Shown: piece by piece, positions 1 through 6,693 of the stretch
How positions within the stretch are numbered: the stretch's first letter is position 1
How the letters are laid out: the number at the start of each line of letters is the position of its first letter
NCBI GenBank assembly: GCA_045862995.1
Contig: BTVX01000006.1
Location: 90,999-154,998 of the forward strand
Source of the DNA: UBA2387 sp019454665
Lineage (GTDB): Bacteria; Armatimonadota; Fimbriimonadia; Fimbriimonadales; Fimbriimonadaceae
Direction of reading: 5' to 3'
Length of the DNA: 64,000 bases
Notes under the pieces: generated by a model
Databases searched by the model: none
Seen by the model: only the letters and a program-made list of their open reading frames with translations
What the model was told of the DNA's origin: nothing
Translations under genes and position numbers: made by a program

Positions 1-565
1 AAGCCGGGTCGTCCTCGGCCGTGGCCTCCAGCAGGCTGCGGGCGAACGCCATGTCGTAGAAGAGGGCCTTGACGTCCTCGTGGATCAACACCAACTCGGC
101 CCCGTCCACGGTGGCCACCAGAGCCTCGCGGGGCAGTTCCTTGAGGTGGACGCGGCATTCGGGGTTGCCCGTGTACGACTGGATGTACTGGACAAACGCT
201 CCCGGCTTGGCATCGGGCATCACGGGCCACACGTCGTGCGGGCCATCGATCCCGCGCACGGGCGAGTTCTTGCGCCATGCCGTGCTCTCGGATCCGAGCC
301 GCGCGAACAGGCCCACGCTCTCGCCCGCAAACCGTTTGGGCACCGAGCCCTTCAGTCGAAACCAAACCGTTCGGTAGGCAGGCCCGTAGCGGAATCCTGC
401 CTCGATGGGCTTGAACTCGGCCTTCTTGGCCGCATTCTCGTCGCGACACGCCGTTTCGCAGTACTCGATCTGAAGCGGTTCCCGCTCGCCGAGGATGGCT
501 GGCTTGAGGTCGTTCTCGATGAACTGGTCAATGCGGCGACGGGTGATTTCGGGGTGCTTGAGCAT
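1..565 (-). CDS. alpha-mannosidase, GH38 family, N-terminal part (runs off window)
   Basis: I translated the minus strand from the ATG at 565 to the window edge (188 residues, open throughout). Hydrolysis of terminal alpha-mannosides is the known GH38 role. The visible part is the beta-sandwich domain that precedes the catalytic domain. It has the family pattern of a Trp-Phe-Arg strand (VWFRLKG, about residue 68), then a helper strand ending in Leu-Gly-Ser-Glu, then a short GIDGPHD loop. The catalytic domain lies outside the window, so activity cannot be judged. A 15-bp perfect palindrome sits just upstream of the start. The gene is the last one read leftward from the MutL-like gene, separated by the tandem repeats. 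The family call is by motif memory, not by search. Confidence 0.7.
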   Translation of the reverse strand, partial: MLKHPEITRRRIDQFIENDLKPAILGEREPLQIEYCETACRDENAAKKAEFKPIEAGFRYGPAYRTVWFRLKGSVPKRFAGESVGLFARLGSESTAWRKNSPVRGIDGPHDVWPVMPDAKPGAFVQYIQSYTGNPECRVHLKELPREALVATVDGAELVLIHEDVKALFYDMAFARSLLEATAEDDPA

Positions 566-570
566 GGAGG

Positions 571-585
571 ATCGGAGACTCCGAT
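571..585. promoter_or_regulatory. perfect palindrome just upstream of the mannosidase start
   Basis: ATCGGAG-A-CTCCGAT, 7-bp arms around one base, 5 bases upstream of the ATG at 565. On position alone it could be a repressor operator for the sugar hydrolase gene. No regulator is encoded next to it. Confidence 0.35.
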
Positions 586-621
586 GGCTCGGAGGATACC
601 TTCAGAGTCAGCCTTCGCTTG

Positions 622-753
622 ACTGGCGGGTCGCGCTCCGTCGCGCCCGCAACTATGGGAGCATGGCTGGAGGGGCGCGCTCCGTCGCGCCCTCAACAAT
701 GGGAGCATGACTGGAGGGGCGCGCTCCGTCGCGCCCGCAACTATGGGGGCATG
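622..753. repeat. three tandem 44-bp repeats, each able to form a hairpin
   Basis: Units lie at 622-665, 666-709 and 710-753 with no spacer. Differences between units are a few substitutions and all are exactly 44 bases. Each contains GGGCGCG-CTCCGT-CGCGCCC or a close variant, a GC-rich stem of 6-7 pairs with a 6-base loop. The array fills most of the gap between the MutL-like gene (stop at 788) and the mannosidase start. It resembles REP-type palindromes, but I cannot tell whether copies occur elsewhere in the genome. Confidence 0.75.
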
Positions 754-787
754 ACGGAGCATGCCTCTCCATCTCGACGGGCGAACC

Positions 788-2659
788 CTACGGCAACGGC
801 AGGCCGAACGCCGACAGGTACTTGCGCATCATCTCCACGCGGCCGGGCGTCGTCAGTTCGACGTTGAACGGGCGGCCACGCGCGTCGAGCATCACGCCCA
901 CCGTGCCTCCTTCCAGCGTCACCGCTCGCTCTTGGCCCTTGCCCTTGCCGACATCGAAGCCCCGGGCGGGGCGGATGACGGCCTCGCGGCGCTCGTTGCG
1001 CCCAAGCGGGACGACCTTGATCTCGCCGAACGCCACATCGTGAGTCAGTCCGTCCATGGTCACGCTCATGCAGGGTTCGCCCAATTTGCCCGTGCCCACG
1101 GGTGCGACGCAGTGGCCGCAGCGGATGATGCAGTCGTACTCGAACACTTGGGTCGCGGCTTGCTCGTGGTGTTCGCTCAGCACACCGAGGTGTGGCGTCA
1201 TAAAGATCGAGTCAATGGTCAGCATGGTCACGCCCTCGGGCTGATAGGCGTCCATCATCATCAACGCCGATTGGGCGCGGCGCGGGGCATGGCTGAGCAC
1301 GCCGCCCGAGCCGATGATCATGTCCAGTTCCATCATGCGGATGAGCGTGTCGGTCGCTGCGTTCTCTTCGAACATCTTGCCCACGTCCATCTGGCGCTGC
1401 ACGCCGACCAGGCCTCGGGCGAGCGATTTGTGGTGGTGGAACGCCAAGCGCAGGGCCTCGCGCGCCACAGCCTGCTCGATGAGCAAGTCCTCGTAGGCGT
1501 GGGGGATCGTCGTGGGCCGGATCATCTTGTTGCGGAGTCGGTTCTTGACCTCCGAAGGGTCAATTTCGAACGGCAACCACCGCGCGATCTTCTCGATGCC
1601 GGCTTCTTTGAGCACGTTGCAGATCGAGTAGCTCATGCCCAGGTTCGCCGAGACCGTGCGGTTGAACACGCGGTCCACGGCTTGCCCGTCGGCGTCGTAC
1701 TTGATGACGTCCGAGAACACGTCGGTGGTCGCGCCGCCGATGTCCACGGCTAGGATGTTCAGGTTCTCCTTGCGCGCGTAGTTCTTGATGAGCTTGCCGA
1801 CCGCGTTCGGCGTCGCCATGACCTCTTCGCTGGTCCAGTCGAGCAGCTTGGAGTAGCCCGGTGCCTGCTGCATGACGTGCTCCAAGAACAGTTCGTGAAT
1901 CTCGTCGCGGGCCGGGTCGAGGTTCTCGCGGTCGGTGGTGGGCCGCAGGTTGGGCACGACTTTGGTGGCGATGCCCTCGCCCAGCGTTTGCTTCACCTCG
2001 TTCTGGCAATCCTGGTTGCCCGCATAGATGACCGGCAGCTTCATGTCGCCGAAACGCGGCTTGGGATCGGCGGCGCGGATGATCTCGGCCATCTCGATCT
2101 GCTGCTTGGATTGGCCGCCGTCGGTGCCCCCGGACATGAGGATGATGTCCGGCCGCAGCTGGCGCAATCGCTTGACCTTCTCGAAGTCTTTGCGCCCGTC
2201 GTCCTTGGCGAGCGTATCCATGAGGATCGCGCCCGCGCCGAGAGCGGCGCGCTCCGCCGATTCGGCGCTGATGTTCTTGACGAGCCCGGCGACCATCATC
2301 TGAAGGCCGCCGCCCGCCGAGCTCGTGGACACGTAGAGGTCGGAGCCGTCCAGGTCGTCGCTCCGATCCCCGCTCTTGACGCCCTCTTTGTACAAGCGCG
2401 CGACGGTCCCGTTCTTGATCAGCTTGCGCCGCCCCGTTTTGAAGCCTTCGGGCACGGTGTTCTCGGTGAGTTCTTCGAGTTCGGTGATTGCGTTCAGAAC
2501 GCCGATGGTGACGTCTTCGAACGGTCTCTCGACGGTGGTCGGGGCTTCACCACGCGCGACGAGCCGGTACTCGCCTTGGTCGTTCCGCTCGATGAGGATG
2601 GCTTTGGTGGTCGTCGAACCGCAGTCGGTCGCCACGATGCGCTTGATGTCGTCGGCCAT
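788..2659 (-). CDS. MutL/GlmL-type ASKHA ATPase (mutase accessory family)
   Basis: The 623-residue protein opens with an ASKHA phosphate-1 motif (DCGSTTTKA, residues 12-20). A second phosphate loop (DIGGATTDV) lies near residue 305 and a GSGGVLSH adenosine-type motif near 455. This is the pattern of the GlmL/MutL family encoded beside adenosylcobalamin-dependent glutamate mutase and 5,6-aminomutases, where it is thought to act in cofactor exchange or reactivation. No mutase subunit lies next to it here, so its partner is unknown. A CATAAT hexamer at 2671-2676, 11 bases before the ATG, suggests a very short leader. It is unrelated to the mismatch-repair MutL despite the name. Confidence 0.75.
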   Translation of the reverse strand: MADDIKRIVATDCGSTTTKAILIERNDQGEYRLVARGEAPTTVERPFEDVTIGVLNAITELEELTENTVPEGFKTGRRKLIKNGTVARLYKEGVKSGDRSDDLDGSDLYVSTSSAGGGLQMMVAGLVKNISAESAERAALGAGAILMDTLAKDDGRKDFEKVKRLRQLRPDIILMSGGTDGGQSKQQIEMAEIIRAADPKPRFGDMKLPVIYAGNQDCQNEVKQTLGEGIATKVVPNLRPTTDRENLDPARDEIHELFLEHVMQQAPGYSKLLDWTSEEVMATPNAVGKLIKNYARKENLNILAVDIGGATTDVFSDVIKYDADGQAVDRVFNRTVSANLGMSYSICNVLKEAGIEKIARWLPFEIDPSEVKNRLRNKMIRPTTIPHAYEDLLIEQAVAREALRLAFHHHKSLARGLVGVQRQMDVGKMFEENAATDTLIRMMELDMIIGSGGVLSHAPRRAQSALMMMDAYQPEGVTMLTIDSIFMTPHLGVLSEHHEQAATQVFEYDCIIRCGHCVAPVGTGKLGEPCMSVTMDGLTHDVAFGEIKVVPLGRNERREAVIRPARGFDVGKGKGQERAVTLEGGTVGVMLDARGRPFNVELTTPGRVEMMRKYLSAFGLPLP

Positions 2660-2722
2660 GTGAGGCTTAGATTATGACCGGAAACACGCTTGCTCGGCTT
2701 GGCGCGCGGGCCGACGCCCTTG

Positions 2723-2767
2723 AAAAACGCGAAAGGGCAGGAAGGAGTCGGTCAAACTCCTTCCTGC
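2723..2767 (-). terminator. intrinsic terminator of the PEP-CTERM gene
   Basis: A perfect 12-bp stem (2737-2748 with 2756-2767, 7-base loop) lies 41 bases past the stop at 2809. On the minus strand it is followed, after nine bases, by a run of five T (2723-2727). Orientation and position fit termination of the 2809-3600 gene. Confidence 0.7.
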
Positions 2768-2808
2768 AGGTAAGAACTGCACGCTTCCGAGAGGAAGCTT
2801 GTTGTTCG

Positions 2809-3600
2809 TTACTTCGCGGACTTGCGTCGGCGTCGCAGAACCGCCGCGCCGAGGCCAGCGCCGAGAGCCACGAGCGAAGCGGGCTCCGGAACCGGGTTGA
2901 CGTCGCCGGGGGTGATCTTGAAGTCTGCGGGGAGCGGGCCGTTGCCGGAACCGCCGCCATCCGTACCGCTCATCGCGGAACCGTCGGCTGCGACTTCGAA
3001 GGCGACCTTGTCACCGCTGGTGAGCACCACATAGGCGTCGGCCGAGTTGTTCGCGCCGAAGCCGCCGAAGTCCACACCGCCGAACTCGGCACCGTAGAGC
3101 TTCTCGCCCGCTTGGCCGGAACCGAAGGCAACCGAATCCTCGATGGCGGACCAGTGAGTGGCATCCACGGAGCCGTCCATGTTGGCGTCGATCGAGTCAC
3201 CGACCTGACCGGTGAAGTCCTGAACCACCAGGTAGGTGCTGGTGCCCGTGTTGAGCGTGAAGGCGTTGCCCGACTGGACGTTGGAGCTCGTGCTGGCGTT
3301 CTGGGACATCTGGTGCTCCATGTTCTGGAGGAGCAGAAGGCCGTTCTCGCCGGAAACCACGTTGTCGAGGCTCAGGGCCGAGGTGATCGTGCCAGCGTTC
3401 TCCGCGCCACCCGAAATCTCGATGACCGTGAGGTTCGAGAGATTCTGATTCGCGCCGGACTTGATCTCGACGTACTGCCAGCCGGATGCGTCGATGCGGC
3501 TAGCGTCGCGAACGATCTCGCTGAAGTTGACCTGAGATTGCGCAGCCACCATGGACGAGGCGCCCAGAGCTGCGGACCATGCATAGAAGCGTACGTTCAT
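2809..3600 (-). CDS. PEP-CTERM exported protein, lamin-tail-like
   Basis: The 263-residue exported protein has a signal peptide (hydrophobic stretch ending AAQSQ, about residue 23). The body resembles the lamin-tail-type beta domain of PEP-CTERM proteins: a Tyr-Val-Glu-Ile strand, an LLLLQN strand and an Asp-rich loop DANMDGSVD near residue 135. The C-terminus is a classic PEP-CTERM signal: PVPEPAS, a short hydrophobic helix and RRRRK. Exosortase-type processing would place it at the surface or in exopolysaccharide. I chose the ATG at 3600 over that at 3606 because GGAGG lies 8 bases before the former and only 2 before the latter. The gene is monocistronic with its own promoter and terminator. 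Its function is unknown beyond envelope association. Confidence 0.75.
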   Translation of the reverse strand: MNVRFYAWSAALGASSMVAAQSQVNFSEIVRDASRIDASGWQYVEIKSGANQNLSNLTVIEISGGAENAGTITSALSLDNVVSGENGLLLLQNMEHQMSQNASTSSNVQSGNAFTLNTGTSTYLVVQDFTGQVGDSIDANMDGSVDATHWSAIEDSVAFGSGQAGEKLYGAEFGGVDFGGFGANNSADAYVVLTSGDKVAFEVAADGSAMSGTDGGGSGNGPLPADFKITPGDVNPVPEPASLVALGAGLGAAVLRRRRKSAK

Positions 3601-3732
3601 AACCATAACCTCCCAACCGAATGGGAATCGTAACCTCGAGCGTTCTGTGCGAGTCTCTCAACGCTCCTGCGGCAACCAAAGGGTAACCAGCCCTAACCGC
3701 AAAAGCAAGACTTACACTCCCGCTCGGTGTTC

Positions 3733-3761
3733 ATTCTATCACGCGTCCCCCCGAGTGTCAA
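3733..3761 (-). promoter_or_regulatory. sigma70-type promoter of the PEP-CTERM gene
   Basis: TTGACA (3756-3761), 17-base spacer, TAGAAT (3733-3738), reading leftward. Predicted start near 3726, giving a leader of about 125 bases before the ATG at 3600. It is among the best consensus promoters in the window. The long leader could hold regulation, but no known riboswitch is recognised. Confidence 0.65.
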
Positions 3762-3803
3762 TGCCTGATCGAAGAAAAGTGGACTTTTTCATCCCCGTCC
3801 GCC

Positions 3804-4628
3804 TCACTCGACCCGACGACGACAAACGACGGACCGACTCCGTAGTTGTACCACGTCCAGCGGCTCGACGCACACCTTCAGGGGCGTCGAGGCCGAATGA
3901 ACGACGGTTTTTTCATCCAGAAGCATCGCGACGTGCCCCGGCCAGTACACCAAATCGCCCCGGCGAAGGTCCCCCGAGACCTCTGTGCCCAGACTCGCCG
4001 CCTGCATGTCCGTGTCGCGAAGCGCAGGAACACCCGCGAAGGCCAAGGCGCACTGGACGAGGCCCGAGCAGTCTATCCCGAACCCGGATCGCCCGCCCCA
4101 CCGGTAAGGCGTCTCGACGTAGCGGAGGGCCGTTTGCACGAAGTCGGCCAGCGTCTCGTCCAAAGCGATCAGGTGAGCGGCGTCCACGAACCCCCCGGAG
4201 TCCAGTTCGGCGTAGCGGGGCCCCATTTCCACCACTCGAACTCGCGACAGCGCGGACAACTCCTCCACGACGGGCGACTTGAAGTGCGCCTCGGCGAAGA
4301 CCAGCGTTTGCACCGCCGAGACACGATGGGTCGGGTCGGAGAGCCTTGTGCTCAGGGCGTCCGAACGGACGTAGCCCACATAGCCGTCGAGACCGCACTG
4401 GCCCCACGACCACCCGGCCTGCGACTCGTACACCATGAACGGTTCGCCGAGCAGGAGTTGCGAGACGGCGCGGGCCGTCGGTCGGGGCCCCTCGGTCAGC
4501 GCCGCGTGGGGCACCACGACCTGGTTCGCCACGCCACGCACGAACTTGGCCGAGGGCACCTGGCCCTGCAAGTGCTCGGCGGCTATGTCGTCTCGATAGG
4601 GGTGCAGTCGGGGGTCCAGCGGGTTCAT
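3804..4628 (-). CDS. NlpC/P60 cell-wall endopeptidase with SH3-like domains
   Basis: The 274-residue protein has SH3-like beta segments (about residues 25-155), then an NlpC/P60 domain. The catalytic triad is visible: Cys187 in GIDCSG, His232 in the PGHVAML strand and His244 in VVHSAS. The architecture matches the gamma-D-glutamyl-diaminopimelate endopeptidases of the YkfC type, which trim murein peptides. No signal peptide is evident, so it may act on recycled muropeptides in the cytoplasm. The start codon overlaps the rfbA stop in ATGA, so it is translationally coupled as the third gene of rfbB-rfbA-nlpC. The exact peptide bond cleaved cannot be told from sequence. Confidence 0.8.
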   Translation of the reverse strand: MNPLDPRLHPYRDDIAAEHLQGQVPSAKFVRGVANQVVVPHAALTEGPRPTARAVSQLLLGEPFMVYESQAGWSWGQCGLDGYVGYVRSDALSTRLSDPTHRVSAVQTLVFAEAHFKSPVVEELSALSRVRVVEMGPRYAELDSGGFVDAAHLIALDETLADFVQTALRYVETPYRWGGRSGFGIDCSGLVQCALAFAGVPALRDTDMQAASLGTEVSGDLRRGDLVYWPGHVAMLLDEKTVVHSASTPLKVCVEPLDVVQLRSRSVVCRRRVE

Positions 4629-5521
4629 CGTTGCTCCAGTCGTTGGCGGCCCTGGGCCAGCATCTTGCGGAGATAGGCCCGATACGCCTGCCCGCGATGC
4701 TCGGTCGCCAACCGTTCGAATTGCTCGTCGTCCACAAATCCCATGCGCCACGCGATCTCTTCCACACAGGCGATTTTGAGGCCCTGCCTCTGCTCGATCG
4801 TCCCGATGAACATGGCGGCTTGGAGCAGCGACTCGGGCGTGCCCGTATCGAGCCATGCCACGCCGCGCCCGAACATCTCGACGTGGAGTTGGCCGCGCTC
4901 CAGGTAGGTGCGGTTCACGTCGGTGATCTCCAGTTCGCCCCTTGGCGAAGGCTTCAGGCCTTTGGCGATGCCGCAAACCTGGTCGTCGTAGAAGTAGAGC
5001 CCGGTCACGGCGTAGTTGGATTGCGGCTGCTTGGGCTTCTCCTCGATGGCGGTGGGCTTGCCCTCGGCGTCGAACGAGACCACCCCGTATCGCTCCGGAT
5101 CGTCCACCCAATAGGCGAACACGGTCGCGCCAGAAGGCCTTGCGGCCGTGGCTTGGAGCATCTTCGAGAGGCCCCGCGCATAGAAGATGTTGTCGCCGAG
5201 GACCAGCGCCGAGGGGTGGCCGCCGACGAACTCCTCGCCGATCAGGAACGCTTGCGCCAAGCCGCCGGGGTTGGGCTGCACCGCATAGCGCAAATCGAGA
5301 CCCCAAGAACCGCCGTCGCCGAGGAGCGCCTCGAACAAGGGCAAGTCGGTGGGTGTGGAGATGATGAGAATCTCGCGGATGCCCGCCAGCATGAGTGTGC
5401 TCAGCGGGTAGTAGATCATCGGCTTGTCGTAAACGGGCAGGAGTTGCTTGCTCACGACCTGGGTCGCGGGATGCAGGCGGGTTCCCGCTCCGCCTGCCAA
5501 GATGATGCCGCGCCTCGTCAC
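4625..5521 (-). CDS. rfbA: glucose-1-phosphate thymidylyltransferase
   Basis: The 298-residue enzyme joins glucose-1-phosphate to dTTP to give dTDP-glucose, the first step to dTDP-rhamnose and related sugars. The nucleotidyltransferase signature LAGGAGTRL lies near residue 7. QLLPVYDKPMIYYPLS follows, as in RmlA, and VLGDNIFY carries the metal-binding Asp. Length equals the family norm. The start is taken as the GTG at 5521 because it overlaps the rfbB stop in GTGA; longer in-frame versions would run back into rfbB. rfbC and rfbD, needed for rhamnose, are absent from the window, so the end product is not fixed by context. Confidence 0.93.
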   Translation of the reverse strand: MTRRGIILAGGAGTRLHPATQVVSKQLLPVYDKPMIYYPLSTLMLAGIREILIISTPTDLPLFEALLGDGGSWGLDLRYAVQPNPGGLAQAFLIGEEFVGGHPSALVLGDNIFYARGLSKMLQATAARPSGATVFAYWVDDPERYGVVSFDAEGKPTAIEEKPKQPQSNYAVTGLYFYDDQVCGIAKGLKPSPRGELEITDVNRTYLERGQLHVEMFGRGVAWLDTGTPESLLQAAMFIGTIEQRQGLKIACVEEIAWRMGFVDDEQFERLATEHRGQAYRAYLRKMLAQGRQRLEQR

Positions 5522-6582
5522 GCTGGCACCCCCCGATGCCCGTAGTGGGACTCGATCCAGCGCCGGTACTCGCCCGAACGCACCGAATCCACCCAGTCGG
5601 GATGGTCCAGATACCACTGGACCGTCTTGCGGATGCCCGAACGGAACGTCTCGCGAGGCTTCCAGCCCAACTCCGACTCGATCTTGTCGGTCGCGATGGC
5701 ATACCGCCAGTCGTGGCCTGGGCGGTCCTTCACATAGGTGATCAAGGATTCTCGATCGGGAAGATCTGCGAGATCCTCGACGGCTCGGCAGATCTCGCGC
5801 ACCACGTCAATGTTCCGCATTTCGCAATTGCCCCCGACGCAGTACGTCTCGCCAAGGCGGCCCCGCTCGGCGACCTGCCAGATCGCGTCCACGTGGTCGT
5901 CCACATAGAGCCAGTCGCGGACGTTCAGCCCCTGGCCGTAGACCGGCAGCGGCTTGCCTTCGAGCGCGTTGAGGATCATCAAGGGGACGAGTTTCTCGGG
6001 GAATTGGCGCGGGCCGTAGTTGTTCGAGCAGTTCGTGAGCTTGAACGGCAACCCGTAGGTGTCGCCATAGGCGCGGACCAGGTGATCGCTCGCCGCTTTG
6101 CTCGCCGAGTAGGGGCTGTGGGGGTCGTAGGGGGTCTGCTCGGTGAACTTGCCTTCGTCGCCCAGCGAACCGAACACCTCGTCGGTGCTCACATGGTGAA
6201 AAACCTTGCCCTCGTGGTCGGTCCAGAACTCGCGGCAGGCCTCCAGCAGGTGGTACGTCCCGACGATGTTGGTCTGGATGAAATCGCCGGGACCGGCGAT
6301 GGAGCGGTCCACGTGGCTTTCGGCGGCGAAGTGGAACACCCAATCGGGGCGGTGGTCGGCGAAGGCTTGACGAATCGCTTTCGGGTCGCGGAGGTCGCGA
6401 CGGATGAACGCATAGTTTCGGGCCGTCTCAATCTTGCTCAGGCTGAGCGGGTTGCCCGCGTAAGTGAGGGCGTCCAAGTTGACGAACCGAACGTCGGGGT
6501 GTCGGGGGACCCAAGCCAGGAGGGCCGCCGAGCCGATGAAGCCGCAGCCGCCAGTGACCAAAACCGTCCGTTGAAACTCCAT
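5518..6582 (-). CDS. rfbB: dTDP-glucose 4,6-dehydratase
   Basis: An extended short-chain dehydrogenase of 354 residues that converts dTDP-glucose to dTDP-4-keto-6-deoxyglucose. The NAD-binding loop is TGGCGFIG (residues 10-17, with Cys where Ala is usual). The catalytic STDE is at 132-135 and the YxxxK pair is Tyr158/Lys162. It is the first gene of the coupled rfbB-rfbA-nlpC unit. The product supplies deoxysugars for lipopolysaccharide or S-layer/exopolysaccharide glycans. The ATG at 6582 has no strong Shine-Dalgarno sequence. Confidence 0.93.
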   Translation of the reverse strand: MEFQRTVLVTGGCGFIGSAALLAWVPRHPDVRFVNLDALTYAGNPLSLSKIETARNYAFIRRDLRDPKAIRQAFADHRPDWVFHFAAESHVDRSIAGPGDFIQTNIVGTYHLLEACREFWTDHEGKVFHHVSTDEVFGSLGDEGKFTEQTPYDPHSPYSASKAASDHLVRAYGDTYGLPFKLTNCSNNYGPRQFPEKLVPLMILNALEGKPLPVYGQGLNVRDWLYVDDHVDAIWQVAERGRLGETYCVGGNCEMRNIDVVREICRAVEDLADLPDRESLITYVKDRPGHDWRYAIATDKIESELGWKPRETFRSGIRKTVQWYLDHPDWVDSVRSGEYRRWIESHYGHRGVPA

Positions 6583-6640
6583 GGGACTCGTCGGGCTTGA
6601 AGGTACCCGCTCTTGACCGTCAGGGGGTTCAACATGAGTT

Positions 6641-6670
6641 CGGCCCTCCGGAGTTTCTTCCGGAGGGCCG
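6641..6670 (-). terminator. strong hairpin without T-tract after the 938-residue-class exported protein gene
   Basis: A perfect 12-bp stem (6641-6652 with 6659-6670, 6-base loop) lies 24 bases past the stop at 6694 and upstream of rfbB. Neither strand shows a T-run after the stem, so it is either a Rho-assisted or hairpin-only terminator or an mRNA 3' stabiliser. Confidence 0.55.
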
Positions 6671-6693
6671 ATGGCTAGGCGATTCGCGTGAGT

